DNA of 64,000 bases from assembly GCF_000745125.1 (NCBI RefSeq), contig NZ_JQNF01000005.1, forward strand, positions 434,001-498,000. The letters run 5' to 3'. Source of the DNA: Carnobacterium jeotgali MS3. GTDB taxonomy: Bacteria; Bacillota; Bacilli; Lactobacillales; Carnobacteriaceae. Position numbers and translations under genes: made by a program. Positions 17,290 to 28,060 of this stretch are shown piece after piece (the stretch's first letter is position 1; the number at the start of each line of letters is the position of its first letter). Under the pieces are notes generated by a model that saw nothing but the letters and a program-made list of their open reading frames with translations, was not told the DNA's origin and did no database searches.

Positions 17290-17319
17290 AAGAGTAGAAA
17301 AAATCAAGGAGGGGTTATA

Positions 17320-19932
17320 ATGGATATAGAAAAAATGACCACTACAATGCAACAAACCCTTGGAGAAGCCCAACGTGTTGCCGCAACTAGAAAACATCAA
17401 GAAATTGATCTTCTCCATTTATGGAAAATGTTTTTGACACCTGACCATTTTGCACGTGGACTTTACCAATCTTTAGGGATTGACACTGCTGATTTTGAAT
17501 CTTTTGTAGACAAAGAATTGGACAACTATCCAACTGTAGAAGGCTCAAACGTCCAATACGGACAGGGTATGAGTCAAAATCTATATCATTTATTAACTGA
17601 AGCTGATAAAATCAGAACGGATTTTAAAGACGATTTTCTTTCAACTGAAATTGTGTTGCTAGCGCTTATGAAATTGAAAAATCATAGTTTGACAAAGTAT
17701 TTAACTAAGAATGGTTTAACTGAAAAAGCCTTAAAAGCTGAAATTGAAAAAATAAGAGGAGGAGATCGTGTGACATCACAAAATCAAGAAGAATCCTATC
17801 AAGCACTTGAAAAATATGGAATCGATTTGGTTAAAGCTGTCAGAAGTGGAGATCAAGATCCGGTTATTGGAAGAGATGATGAAATTCGTGATGTGATTCG
17901 TATTTTATCTCGTAAAACGAAGAACAATCCTGTGCTGATTGGTGAACCTGGTGTCGGTAAAACAGCTATAGTAGAGGGATTAGCTCAACGGATTGTGCGA
18001 AAAGACGTCCCTGAAAATTTAAAAGGAAAAACAATTTTTTCATTAGATATGGGAGCATTGATTGCAGGAGCTAAATACCGTGGTGAATTTGAAGAACGAC
18101 TAAAAGCAGTCTTAAAAGAAGTGAAAAAAAGTGAAGGTCAAATTATCTTATTTATCGATGAGATTCATACAATCGTTGGGGCTGGGAAAACGGAAGGCAG
18201 CATGGATGCCGGTAATTTATTGAAACCTATGTTAGCCCGTGGCGATTTGCATTGTATTGGTGCAACGACACTCGATGAATACCGAAAATATATGGAAACG
18301 GATAAAGCGTTAGAAAGACGTTTCCAGAAAGTATTGGTTGATGAGCCAACTGTAGAAGAAACCATCAGTATTTTAAGAGGATTAAAAGAACGTTTTGAGA
18401 TTCATCATAGCGTAAATATCCATGACAATGCGATCGTTGCTGCTGCAACGTTATCCAACCGTTATATTACTGATCGTTTTTTACCAGACAAAGCCATTGA
18501 TTTAATCGATGAAGCTTGTGCGACTATTCGAGTTGAGATGAATTCACGACCTACTGAATTGGATCAAGTTTCTCGTCGTTTAATGCAGCTAGAAATCGAA
18601 GAAGCAGCGTTGAAAAAAGAAAAAGATGATGCTAGCATGCGAAGATTAGAAATTATTCAAGAAGAATTGTCTAATCTACGTGAAGAGGCCAACCAGTTGA
18701 AAATGAAATGGGAAACTGAGAAAGAAGAAGTTGCTAAATTGCGTGACAAACGTGCTGAAATTGAAAAAGCACGTCATGAGTTAGAAGAAGCTGAAAGCAA
18801 TTATGACTTAGAACGTGCCGCTGTTTTAAGACATGGCCAAATACCTGCTTTAGAAAAAGAATTGAAAAGGCTAGAAGAGGAACAATTAGCTGCCCAAGGC
18901 AATTCAATTAGGCTGGTACAAGAATCAGTTACTGAAGAAGAAATCGCTGTTGTGATTGGTCGAATGACGGGTATTCCTGTTAGTCGATTAGTCAAAGGGG
19001 AACGAGAAAAATTGATGCACTTAGATACGTCATTAAGTGAACGGGTTGTCGGTCAAGACGAAGCGGTACAAAGTGTATCTGATGCGGTCATTCGAGCTAG
19101 AGCTGGTATTCAAGACCCTAATCGTCCATTAGGTTCATTCCTATTCTTAGGACCTACTGGTGTTGGGAAAACGGAATTGGCTAAAGCATTAGCTGAAAAT
19201 TTATTTGATTCGCAAGATCATATGGTGCGAATTGATATGAGTGAATATATGGAAAAACACACTGTTTCAAGATTGATAGGAGCTCCTCCAGGTTATGTTG
19301 GATACGATGAAGGAGGACAGTTGACCGAAGCGGTAAGAAGAAGCCCATATACAATTGTCTTGCTAGATGAAATTGAAAAGGCTCATCCAGATGTATTTAA
19401 TATTTTATTACAAGTATTAGATGATGGACGCTTAACCGATTCTAAAGGTCGAATGGTCGACTTTAAAAATACCGTTCTAATTATGACAAGTAACATTGGT
19501 TCTGATCTATTATTGGAAGGGACAGATGAACAAGGACAAATAAAAGAAGCGACCAAAGAACTTGTGATGTCATTGCTAAAAACATCCTTTAAACCAGAGT
19601 TCTTAAATCGAATCGATGATACGATTTTATTTGCGCCACTTAGCATACAAGTTGTGAAGAAAATTGTTCTCAAGTTAGTACACAACTTGTCTGAACGTTT
19701 AGCAGAACAAGAGATTGAACTGACAATTTCTGAAGAAGCACAAATATGGATAGCGGAAAAAGCATATGATCCTATGTATGGGGCAAGGCCGTTGAAGAGG
19801 TTTATTACTAAAGAGGTAGAGACACCGTTAGCTAAAGGGATTATTTCTGGAGAAATTCCACCAAAATCTAAAGTGACGATTACCTTAAAAGAAGACCAAT
19901 TGTCTTATGAGACGGTAATAATAGACGACTAA
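17320..19932 (+). CDS. clpB: ATP-dependent chaperone ClpB
   Basis: Hexameric AAA+ disaggregase that works with DnaK to rescue aggregated proteins after stress. The 870-residue protein has an N domain (about 1-145), AAA-1 with Walker A GEPGVGKT at 208-215 and [11 protein letters not shown], and a coiled-coil middle domain (about 405-530) that marks ClpB against ClpC/ClpA. AAA-2 follows, with GPTGVGKT at 611-618 and [13 protein letters not shown]. No ClpP-binding IGF loop was noticed. The ribosome site is AAGGAGGGG. It is preceded by the CtsR-type operator and followed by a bidirectional terminator. Confidence 0.96.
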   Translation: MDIEKMTTTMQQTLGEAQRVAATRKHQEIDLLHLWKMFLTPDHFARGLYQSLGIDTADFESFVDKELDNYPTVEGSNVQYGQGMSQNLYHLLTEADKIRTDFKDDFLSTEIVLLALMKLKNHSLTKYLTKNGLTEKALKAEIEKIRGGDRVTSQNQEESYQALEKYGIDLVKAVRSGDQDPVIGRDDEIRDVIRILSRKTKNNPVLIGEPGVGKTAIVEGLAQRIVRKDVPENLKGKTIFSLDMGALIAGAKYRGEFEERLKAVLKEVKKSEGQIILFIDEIHTIVGAGKTEGSMDAGNLLKPMLARGDLHCIGATTLDEYRKYMETDKALERRFQKVLVDEPTVEETISILRGLKERFEIHHSVNIHDNAIVAAATLSNRYITDRFLPDKAIDLIDEACATIRVEMNSRPTELDQVSRRLMQLEIEEAALKKEKDDASMRRLEIIQEELSNLREEANQLKMKWETEKEEVAKLRDKRAEIEKARHELEEAESNYDLERAAVLRHGQIPALEKELKRLEEEQLAAQGNSIRLVQESVTEEEIAVVIGRMTGIPVSRLVKGEREKLMHLDTSLSERVVGQDEAVQSVSDAVIRARAGIQDPNRPLGSFLFLGPTGVGKTELAKALAENLFDSQDHMVRIDMSEYMEKHTVSRLIGAPPGYVGYDEGGQLTEAVRRSPYTIVLLDEIEKAHPDVFNILLQVLDDGRLTDSKGRMVDFKNTVLIMTSNIGSDLLLEGTDEQGQIKEATKELVMSLLKTSFKPEFLNRIDDTILFAPLSIQVVKKIVLKLVHNLSERLAEQEIELTISEEAQIWIAEKAYDPMYGARPLKRFITKEVETPLAKGIISGEIPPKSKVTITLKEDQLSYETVIIDD

Positions 19933-19984
19933 AAAAACCATTTAGGTTATAAAAGACTTCTATTACCGATAACCGTATATTGGC

Positions 19985-20035
19985 TGAACGAAACAAAAAA
20001 GACATTCAACTGAATGTCTTTTTTTGTTTCGTTCG
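19985..20035. terminator. Bidirectional terminator between clpB and the yjzD-like gene
   Basis: A stem of more than 20 bp (GAACGAAACAAAAAAGACAT and complement) with a very small loop and A/T tracts in both arms. Confidence 0.88.
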
Positions 20036-20037
20036 AT

Positions 20038-20226
20038 TTACTTAGTTGCGTGCTCATGTTTTTGATCTGGAAAAGTTTTGGCAATTAAAATAACCATTAC
20101 ACCGATAAATAAACCAATACCTGATGCAGTAATGAAGTCATATGAACTACCTGATAACGAACTTCCAATATAATTTACAGCTTGTCCAATAAAGAATCCC
20201 CAAAATAATGTGACTAAATATTTCAT
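20038..20226 (-). CDS. Small membrane protein, YjzD/DUF2929-like
   Basis: A 62-residue protein with two hydrophobic segments (about residues 3-22 and 31-52) joined by a short GSSYDF loop and ending in a charged tail (KTFPDQKHEHATK). Size and the MKYLVTLFWGFFIGQAVNYIG start resemble Bacillus YjzD (DUF2929), of unknown function. A GAGAGG site lies eight bases before the ATG, and a good promoter lies upstream on the minus strand. It is transcribed against clpB and divergently from dnaE. Confidence 0.75.
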   Translation of the reverse strand: MKYLVTLFWGFFIGQAVNYIGSSLSGSSYDFITASGIGLFIGVMVILIAKTFPDQKHEHATK

Positions 20227-20255
20227 AAGTTTAACCTCTCTTCTTTTACAAGTTC

Positions 20256-20283
20256 ATTTTATCACTTTCAAAAAGTTTGTAAA
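20256..20283 (-). promoter_or_regulatory. Promoter of the yjzD-like gene
   Basis: On the minus strand, TTTACA (20283-20278), a 16-bp spacer and TAAAAT (20261-20256). The left arm of the 12-bp inverted repeat lies within the spacer. Confidence 0.5.
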
Positions 20284-20316
20284 GTAAAAATCTATAGAAT
20301 GTTTTTTTTGAAAGTG
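20263..20316. repeat. 12-bp inverted repeat upstream of dnaE
   Basis: CACTTTCAAAAA (20263-20274) and its exact complement TTTTTGAAAGTG (20305-20316) lie 30 bases apart in the divergent region. The repeat encloses the -35 of the minus-strand promoter. It may be an operator or a long hairpin; no known regulator site is recognised. Confidence 0.6.
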
Positions 20317-20342
20317 CTCTAATTAAGCATGAGGTGACAAGA

Positions 20343-20393
20343 ATGAAAAGATCGCTTAGAAGGTTTGCGTATACGAATCTTAGAAGGGTATAA
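20343..20393 (+). other. Possible 16-codon arginine-rich ORF before dnaE
   Basis: ATG follows GAGGTGACAAGA, an excellent ribosome site, and the frame runs 16 codons (MKRSLRRFAYTNLRRV) to a TAA at 20391-20393. Six of 16 residues are Lys or Arg. The likely dnaE promoter lies inside the frame, so the ORF would need a separate upstream start of transcription. No homologue is known to me. Confidence 0.25.
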
Positions 20394-20394
20394 T
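20365..20394 (+). promoter_or_regulatory. Probable dnaE promoter
   Basis: TTGCGT (20365-20370), an 18-bp spacer and a perfect TATAAT (20389-20394), about 30 bases before the dnaE start. Confidence 0.5.
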
Positions 20395-20426
20395 GGTAAC
20401 TAGTGAGTCAGAATGGAGTGACAAAA

Positions 20427-23400
20427 ATGTCATTTGTACAATTACAAGTTATTAGTTCTTATAGTCTATTACAAAGTACGGTTACACTTGAAGCATTAGT
20501 GCTTAAGGCTAAAGAAAGAGGCTATCAAGCAATAGCTTTGACCGATTATAATATTTTATATGGGATAGTTGATTTTTATAAGATGTGTAAAAAGCATAAT
20601 ATTAAACCGCTTTTAGGCTTAACGTTGGATGTAGGCGGTATTATAAAAACAGAAGAAAATCATTCAATCCTATTGCTAGCTAAAAATGCTGCAGGATATG
20701 AAAGTTTATTGACTCTTTCAAGTGAAAAAATGCTTTTAGCTGAAACTGAACGATTGACCATTGATCAGATCAAAGAACATAGTCGAAATTTAATTGCAGT
20801 GACACCTGGAGAAAAAGGAGAAGTTGAACATTTTTTACTCCAAAATGAAAAAAAAGCTGCAGCAGCTGTCGTAGAAAAATGGCAAGCACTATTTCCAGAA
20901 CGTCAATTTTATTTGGGCGTTCAACTCCATCAAAATCTCCTACCGATTAAGGATGCATTGACTGAACTAGCGAAGGAGACAGGAACTTTACCTGTTGCTC
21001 TACAAGATGTTCGCTATATTGATGCGACAGATGACTTTAGCACCCGCGTTTTGAGAGCAATTAATAAAGGCGAAGTCCTTGAAACGCAACATGCAGCAGT
21101 AATTGGCGAGTACTATTTACCTGAAAGTAGCCAAGCTGAAAAACGATTCATAGACAATGGTTTAAAAGAGGCTGCTCAGCGAACCAATGACATAGCAAAT
21201 ATGATTGATGTAGAAATAGCGTTGAATCAACAATTATTGCCGAAGTTTCCTTTGCCAACTGAAAAAACGACAACGGAATTCTTAAAGGAACAATGTCTGG
21301 TTGGTTTAGAAAAAAGAGTATCCGAACCGGATAAACGTTATACTGATCGCTTAGAATATGAATTAACTGTCATTGGAAAAATGGGATTTGAAGACTACTT
21401 CTTAATTGTATGTGATGTTATGGCTTATGCTCATAAAGTGAAGATTGTTACCGGTGCAGGTAGGGGGTCAGCGGCAGGGTCTTTGGTGGCTTATTTGCTT
21501 GAAATTACGGATGTTGATCCAATCGAATATGATTTGTTATTTGAACGGTTTTTAAACGAAGAACGTTATACTATGCCAGATATCGATTTGGATTTCCCAG
21601 ATAACCGACGAGAGGACATCTTGCAATATGTTAAAAATAAGTATGGCAAGAATCATGTGGCTCAAATTGCAACATTCGGAACGTTAGCTGCTAAGATGGC
21701 TTTGAAAGACGTATCGCGCGTATTTGGTCTAAGCCCTTCTGAAGCGAGCGTTTGGTCTAAAGCAATTCCAAGTGTATTGGGCATTACGTTAGAAAAGGCA
21801 TTTAAACAATCTGTAAACTTAAGAAATTTGGTTGGAGAGAATGAAAAAAACACTCTTTTATTTGAAACAGCCAAAAAAATTGAAGGTTTGCCACGTCACA
21901 TTTCAACTCATGCTGCAGGGGTAGTCATCAGTGATAAACCCTTAACGCATTACGTTCCTTTACAAAAGGGCGGAAGTGACATTCTTTTAACCCAATATCC
22001 TATGGGGAATGTTGAAGAAATTGGATTGTTGAAAATGGACTTCTTAGGTTTGAAAAATTTGTCGATTATAGATAACGCACTAAAACTAATCCAAAGAGAG
22101 ACCGGCGAGCGATTAAATTTATTAAACATACCTATGCAAGATCAAGAAACACTACAATTATTTCGAAAAGGAGATATGGTAGGAATTTTTCAATTTGAAT
22201 CTGCAGGGATTAAAAGTGTGTTGCGTAGGCTAGAGCCAACCTCAATGGAAGATATAGCAGCTGTTAATGCCTTGTATCGTCCAGGTCCTATGGAGCAAAT
22301 CGATACGTTTATCAAAAGAAAGAAAGGGCTACTGCCCATTGAATACCCTCACGAAACTCTTTCTGAGATTCTGTCGGTCACGTATGGTGTAATGGTCTAT
22401 CAAGAACAAGTTATGCAAGTAGCTTCAAAAATGGGAGGCTACACACTAGGACAAGCAGATATTTTACGCAGAGCAATTGGGAAGAAACAAAAAAGCGTAA
22501 TTGATAAAGAGCGTCAACATTTTACTAGTGGTGCTGCTAAATTAGGGTACAGCCCAGAAGTTGCCATACAAGTCTATGATTACATTGAACGATTTGCAAA
22601 CTATGGTTTTAACCGGTCACATGCAGTAGCGTATTCGTTTATTGCCTACCAAATGGCTTATTTAAAGGCACATTATCCTCATGCTTTTTTCGTAGCGTTA
22701 CTAAACTCGGCTTTAAATAATTCAGCAAAAATGAAAGAATATATTATCGAAGCTAAGAAAAGAAATATCAAGGTTCTTTCGCCAGATATTAATGCAAGCT
22801 TCGGGGGATTTTCGTTAGTTAAAGGCCAAATTCTTTTTGGTTTCAGTTCTATAAAAGGACTAAGAAGAGATATGATTGACGATATGGTTACGAATCGGAA
22901 AAATGATGGCTCTTACAAAGATTTAATTGATTTTCTTAAAAGACTTAATAAGAAGTGGTTAAAGCCAGAATACATCAAGCCTTTGATCTATGTTGGTGCG
23001 TTTGATCAATTTGAGTACTCTCGAGGAACACTTTTAGCTTCAATCGAAGGCATCATTCAAAGTGTGCACATGAGTGGAAATAATAGTGGGTTATTTGAAT
23101 TGTTAAAACCCAAATATGAATTTGCTTCTGATTTAACCATTGAGGAAAAGTTAGAAAATGAAGAACTTTTTTTAGGGACGTATTTATCGGGCCATCCTAC
23201 TGAGAAGTATGATTCCGTAAGACCTTGGAAACAAATTGTTTATGTCAATGAGTTAATCATTGGAAAAACCAGCAGAGTGATTGGTTCCATCAAAAACATT
23301 CACAAGATAACAACAAAGAAAGGCGAACCAATGGCTTTTGTGACGATAAGTGATACTTCAGGAGATTGCTCGTTAACTTTATTCCCTACAAAATACCGTC

Positions 23401-23765
23401 AATTTATTGAATTGCTGACGGATAAAACGGTTTTGTATGTAGAAGGAAAAGTAGAATCAAAACGCGAAGGTATCCCGCAGATCATTGTTCAGCAAATGGA
23501 TGATATTGAGCTAATAATGAGCAGCCAAACGAATAAAAAATGTTTTATTCGAATCCAAGAAGAACAGAATAACAATGAAACATTAGCAGCAATTAAAAAG
23601 ATAATGATGAAATCTAAAGGGAACATTCCGGTTGTGTTGTACTATGTGCAAACGAATAAAAAAATTGGTTTAGCAGAGGAAAGTTGGATTAATGATACGC
23701 CTGAATTAATTGAAGAATTGGAAAATTTGCTTGGAAAAGAAAACGTTGTGCTTAAAATTAATTAA
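20427..23765 (+). CDS. dnaE: DNA polymerase III subunit alpha DnaE
   Basis: A C-family replicative polymerase, the DnaE partner of PolC in Firmicutes, thought to extend primers on the lagging strand. The 1112-residue protein has an N-terminal PHP domain (about 1-200) and the polymerase palm with PDIDLDFPD (Asp385 and Asp387). The PHHHAF-equivalent region FNRSHAVAYSFIAYQMAYLKAHYP follows, and a C-terminal OB fold (about 940-1020). ATG at 20427 is chosen over GTG at 20403 because GGAGTGA lies at the right distance. It is followed by pfkA after 211 bases. Confidence 0.95.
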   Translation: MSFVQLQVISSYSLLQSTVTLEALVLKAKERGYQAIALTDYNILYGIVDFYKMCKKHNIKPLLGLTLDVGGIIKTEENHSILLLAKNAAGYESLLTLSSEKMLLAETERLTIDQIKEHSRNLIAVTPGEKGEVEHFLLQNEKKAAAAVVEKWQALFPERQFYLGVQLHQNLLPIKDALTELAKETGTLPVALQDVRYIDATDDFSTRVLRAINKGEVLETQHAAVIGEYYLPESSQAEKRFIDNGLKEAAQRTNDIANMIDVEIALNQQLLPKFPLPTEKTTTEFLKEQCLVGLEKRVSEPDKRYTDRLEYELTVIGKMGFEDYFLIVCDVMAYAHKVKIVTGAGRGSAAGSLVAYLLEITDVDPIEYDLLFERFLNEERYTMPDIDLDFPDNRREDILQYVKNKYGKNHVAQIATFGTLAAKMALKDVSRVFGLSPSEASVWSKAIPSVLGITLEKAFKQSVNLRNLVGENEKNTLLFETAKKIEGLPRHISTHAAGVVISDKPLTHYVPLQKGGSDILLTQYPMGNVEEIGLLKMDFLGLKNLSIIDNALKLIQRETGERLNLLNIPMQDQETLQLFRKGDMVGIFQFESAGIKSVLRRLEPTSMEDIAAVNALYRPGPMEQIDTFIKRKKGLLPIEYPHETLSEILSVTYGVMVYQEQVMQVASKMGGYTLGQADILRRAIGKKQKSVIDKERQHFTSGAAKLGYSPEVAIQVYDYIERFANYGFNRSHAVAYSFIAYQMAYLKAHYPHAFFVALLNSALNNSAKMKEYIIEAKKRNIKVLSPDINASFGGFSLVKGQILFGFSSIKGLRRDMIDDMVTNRKNDGSYKDLIDFLKRLNKKWLKPEYIKPLIYVGAFDQFEYSRGTLLASIEGIIQSVHMSGNNSGLFELLKPKYEFASDLTIEEKLENEELFLGTYLSGHPTEKYDSVRPWKQIVYVNELIIGKTSRVIGSIKNIHKITTKKGEPMAFVTISDTSGDCSLTLFPTKYRQFIELLTDKTVLYVEGKVESKREGIPQIIVQQMDDIELIMSSQTNKKCFIRIQEEQNNNETLAAIKKIMMKSKGNIPVVLYYVQTNKKIGLAEESWINDTPELIEELENLLGKENVVLKIN

Positions 23766-23768
23766 AGT

Positions 23769-23800
23769 TAAATGATTTTTTAGTGAAAAGCCATTTTTAA
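23769..23800 (+). terminator. Weak terminator-like hairpin after dnaE
   Basis: AAATGATTTTT and AAAAGCCATTT pair with one mismatch and one G-U around a 5-base loop, then TTTTTA. It is low in GC, so efficiency is doubtful. Confidence 0.35.
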
Positions 23801-23867
23801 AGGGACAAGACGGCATAAAAGTGGTAGAATAACAGGTGAGCTTATGATAGTAAGTTAAAAAAAGAGT

Positions 23868-23876
23868 TGTTATACT
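23868..23876 (+). promoter_or_regulatory. Extended -10 promoter of pfkA-pyk
   Basis: TGTTATACT gives a TGN extended -10 with TATACT at 23871-23876. No good -35 was seen. It implies a leader of about 95 bases before pfkA. Confidence 0.45.
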
Positions 23877-23964
23877 AGAATTAAGTGTAATGAGTAAAAA
23901 AGTTTTTAGAAAATGGCCGTTATAAGTTGTTTAAAAGAACTATTTACTTTAATCTATTTTATGA

Positions 23965-24939
<975 letters not shown>

Positions 24940-24999
24940 AAGAAATTACAAACTTATAAATAATTGTAATAAAAATTGCTGTTAGGAGAGATATATAGA

Positions 25000-26757
25000 A
25001 TGAAAAAAACTAAAATTGTATGTACGATTGGTCCAGCAAGCGAAACAGTTGAACAACTGGTTCAAATGATAGATGCAGGTATGAACGTTGCCCGTTTAAA
25101 CTTTTCACATGGTGACTTTGAAGAACATGGTGCACGTATCAAAAACATTCGTGAAGCATCAAAACGCACTGGTAAAATGGTTGCTATTCTATTAGATACA
25201 AAAGGTCCTGAAATGCGTACACACAACATGAAAGATGGTCGTGTTGACTTTGAAGCAGGAGACGTTGTTCGCATCTCAATGACAGAAGTTGAAGGAACAA
25301 AAGAAAAATTCTCAATCAGTTACCCTGAATTAATCAATGATGTAAACCCTGGAACTCACATCCTATTAGATGATGGTTTAGTGGATCTTGAAGTAACAGA
25401 ATTAGACCATGCAAATGGTGAAATTGTTGTTTTAGTTAAAAACCCAGGAACATTGAAAAACAAAAAAGGTGTTAACGTACCAGGCGTATCTGTAAACTTG
25501 CCAGGTATCACTGATAAAGATGCTGCTGATATTCGTTTTGGTTTAGAAAACGATATTGATTACATTGCAGCAAGTTTCGTACGTCGTGCTAGTGACGTAT
25601 TAGAAATCACTCAAATTTTAGAAGAAGAAAATATGACTCATGTTCAAATCATTCCTAAAATTGAAAACCAAGAAGGCGTAGACAACATTGACGAAATCTT
25701 AAAAGTTTCTGATGGTTTAATGGTTGCTCGTGGAGACTTAGGAGTTGAAATTCCTACAGAGGAAGTTCCTATTGTTCAAAAAGCTCTTATCAGAAAATGT
25801 AATCAAGCTGGTAAACCAGTTATTACTGCTACACAAATGCTTGACTCAATGCAACAAAACCCACGTCCAACACGCGCTGAAGCAAGTGACGTAGCGAATG
25901 CTATCTTTGATGGTACAGATGCTATCATGCTTTCAGGTGAAACAGCTGCTGGGGATTACCCAATTGAAGCTGTACAAACAATGTCACGTATTGCTGTACG
26001 TACTGAAGAAGCTTTAGTAAACCAAGATGCATTTGCATTAAAAGCATACAGCCAAACAGATATGACTGAAGCTATTGGTCAATCAGTAGGACATACTGCA
26101 CGTAACTTAAATATTCAAACAATTGTTGCAGCTACTGAATCTGGACATACTGCACGAATGATCGCAAAATACCGTCCAAAAGCAAATATCGTTGCTGTTA
26201 CATTTACAGAACGCCAAATGCGTGGACTTGCATTAACTTGGGGCGCTTACCCAGTTGTTGCTGAAAAACCAGCTTCAACAGATGATATGTTCAACTTAGC
26301 AACTAAAATTGCTCAAGAAACTGGATTTGCAACTGCAGGAGATTTAATTATCATTACTGCTGGTGTACCAGTTGGAGAACGTGGAACAACTAACTTAATG
26401 AAAATCCAATTAATTGGAACTAAATTAGCTAGCGGCCAAGGTGTTGGATCAGATGCTGTTATTGGTAAAGCAGTTGTTGCAACTAGTGCTGAAGAAGCAA
26501 ACAAAAATGCTGTAGAAGGTGGAATTTTAGTTGTGAAAACAACAGATAAAGACTACTTACCAGCAATTGAAAAATCATCAGCTATAGTAGTAGAACAAGG
26601 CGGTTTAACTAGTCATGCTGCAGTCATTGCAATTGCAATGAGCATTCCTGTAATCGTGAATGTTGAAAATGCTACAACTCTTATTAAAAATGATGAATTA
26701 ATCACAGTTGACTCACGTCGTGGAATCGTCTACCGTGGAGCAACAACAGCTATCTAA
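25000..26757 (+). CDS. pyk: Pyruvate kinase with C-terminal PEP-utilizer-like domain
   Basis: Makes pyruvate and ATP from phosphoenolpyruvate at the end of glycolysis. The 585-residue protein has the TIM barrel with [10 protein letters not shown], the catalytic [10 protein letters not shown] segment and the TATQMLDSM motif. An extra C-terminal domain (about 480-585) carries GGLTSHAA with His539, like the phosphohistidine domain of PEP-utilising enzymes and found in many Firmicutes pyruvate kinases. ATG at 25000 follows AGGAGAG. An in-frame TTG at 24976 is rejected. Second gene of the pfkA operon. Confidence 0.97.
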   Translation: MKKTKIVCTIGPASETVEQLVQMIDAGMNVARLNFSHGDFEEHGARIKNIREASKRTGKMVAILLDTKGPEMRTHNMKDGRVDFEAGDVVRISMTEVEGTKEKFSISYPELINDVNPGTHILLDDGLVDLEVTELDHANGEIVVLVKNPGTLKNKKGVNVPGVSVNLPGITDKDAADIRFGLENDIDYIAASFVRRASDVLEITQILEEENMTHVQIIPKIENQEGVDNIDEILKVSDGLMVARGDLGVEIPTEEVPIVQKALIRKCNQAGKPVITATQMLDSMQQNPRPTRAEASDVANAIFDGTDAIMLSGETAAGDYPIEAVQTMSRIAVRTEEALVNQDAFALKAYSQTDMTEAIGQSVGHTARNLNIQTIVAATESGHTARMIAKYRPKANIVAVTFTERQMRGLALTWGAYPVVAEKPASTDDMFNLATKIAQETGFATAGDLIIITAGVPVGERGTTNLMKIQLIGTKLASGQGVGSDAVIGKAVVATSAEEANKNAVEGGILVVKTTDKDYLPAIEKSSAIVVEQGGLTSHAAVIAIAMSIPVIVNVENATTLIKNDELITVDSRRGIVYRGATTAI

Positions 26758-26779
26758 TAGCCATTAAAATTTAAATGAA

Positions 26780-26829
26780 CAAAACTCTCTTGAGGATTGA
26801 TTTTGGATCCGATAGGGAGTTTTTTTTTT
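26780..26829 (+). terminator. Terminator after pyk
   Basis: A 10-bp stem (AAAACTCTCT with AGGGAGTTTT, one G-U) with an internally paired loop, followed by ten or more T residues. Confidence 0.85.
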
Positions 26830-26988
26830 GAAATTATTTTAAAGTTTAGTTTACATAATAAAAATATGGTAAACTTATATGGAATCTTTTCAACATTCTT
26901 TCATTTCTAGTCTTTTTCGTATAAAATGAAATGGAAGGATAAATGACTCACTATTAAATAATAGAGCTAAACTTATGGAGGAAAAAAT

Positions 26989-27888
26989 ATGAATCAATCA
27001 CTAGGAAAAATTATTATAGGACTTGTTACAGATGTAAATGAGGACGCATTTTTTGTACAAAAAGATGGCGTAACCTATAAATTAGATAAGACTGAAGGAA
27101 TGGAATACAAACTAGGAGATACAGTAGAAGGATTTGCTTATATTTCGATGGATAAAGACTTTATGTTAACTCAAAAAATTCCTGAAGTACGAGTAGGTTA
27201 TTATGCATGGGGTACCGTTATTGATACACGTAAAGACCTTGGCGTGTTTGTAGATGTTGGCCTGCCTGATAAAGAATTGGTTGTGTCACTTGATGAACTG
27301 CCTACCATTAAACAATTGTGGCCTAAAAGAGGCGATCGTTTATTGATCACAATAAGAGTAGATGATAAAGATCGTATGTGGGGAGAACTAGCTACTGACG
27401 AAGTCTATCAATCGCTAGCAAAAAAAGGAACAGAAGAATTAATCAATCAAAACATAAAAGGAACAGCGTACCGTCTAAAAGTTATTGGAACGTTTATTTT
27501 GACGGAAGACAATCAAATTGGTTTTATCCATCCTTCAGAACGCAAAGATGAACCACGTTTAGGTGAAGTTGTGTCTGGACGTGTTATAGGTGTTAGACCA
27601 GATGGAGTGATAAATATCTCTTTAATGCCTCGTGCTTATGAAGCAATTGGCGACGATGCTGCAATGTTGATGGCTATATTAGAACGCACTAAAACAGGTA
27701 GTTTCCCGTATACAGATAAAAGTTCGCCAGATGATATTGCTGACCGCTTTGGCATTAGCAAAGGGCAATTTAAACGAGCTATCGGTAATTTAATGAAACA
27801 ACGTTTAATCGTGCAAGAGGATGGCGAAACAAAACTTGTAAATATGCCAACGGAAGTTGAAATTGATATTGATGGCGAAGAAGAATAA
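26989..27888 (+). CDS. cvfB: S1-domain RNA-binding protein CvfB
   Basis: A 299-residue cytoplasmic protein of the CvfB/YitL family. Three S1-like beta-barrel segments can be seen, around residues 1-65, 70-135 (WGTVIDTRKDLGVFVDVGLPDKELVVSL) and 150-220 (GEVVSGRVIGVRPDGVINISLMPR), then a winged-helix end (FGISKGQFKRAIGNLMKQ). In Staphylococcus CvfB affects virulence gene expression; that role is known only for the relative. The ribosome site is ATGGAGGAAAA. The upstream gap holds a GTTTAC/GTAAAC inverted repeat (26849-26874). Confidence 0.9.
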   Translation: MNQSLGKIIIGLVTDVNEDAFFVQKDGVTYKLDKTEGMEYKLGDTVEGFAYISMDKDFMLTQKIPEVRVGYYAWGTVIDTRKDLGVFVDVGLPDKELVVSLDELPTIKQLWPKRGDRLLITIRVDDKDRMWGELATDEVYQSLAKKGTEELINQNIKGTAYRLKVIGTFILTEDNQIGFIHPSERKDEPRLGEVVSGRVIGVRPDGVINISLMPRAYEAIGDDAAMLMAILERTKTGSFPYTDKSSPDDIADRFGISKGQFKRAIGNLMKQRLIVQEDGETKLVNMPTEVEIDIDGEEE

Positions 27889-27995
27889 AGAACTTAAGAC
27901 TTTCCTCTTAAGAAGGTAATAGGGTTCTTACAAGCCAATTTATCTATTCCGAAAGTATTTTAGAAATATTTCCACTATTTGACCAAGAGCTAAAT

Positions 27996-28040
27996 TAAAA
28001 GAAGGCAGTTCACAATGTGTTCTTGCTTTCTTTTTTTTAT
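27996..28040 (+). terminator. Terminator between cvfB and xerD
   Basis: AAAGAAGGCA pairs with TGCTTTCTTT (one G-U) around an inner CAC/GTG helix; eight T residues follow. Confidence 0.7.
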
Positions 28041-28060
28041 TTAAACAGAGGTGAAAGAAC

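Noticed and set aside
17220-17319. CIRCE/HrcA operator before clpB
   Set aside because: No TTAGCACTC-N9-GAGTGCTAA-like repeat; the CtsR-type heptads explain the region.
26941-26964. Four-codon ORF (ATG ACT CAC TAT TAA) with a palindrome before cvfB
   Set aside because: Too short and too AT-rich to distinguish from chance; not coupled to the cvfB start.
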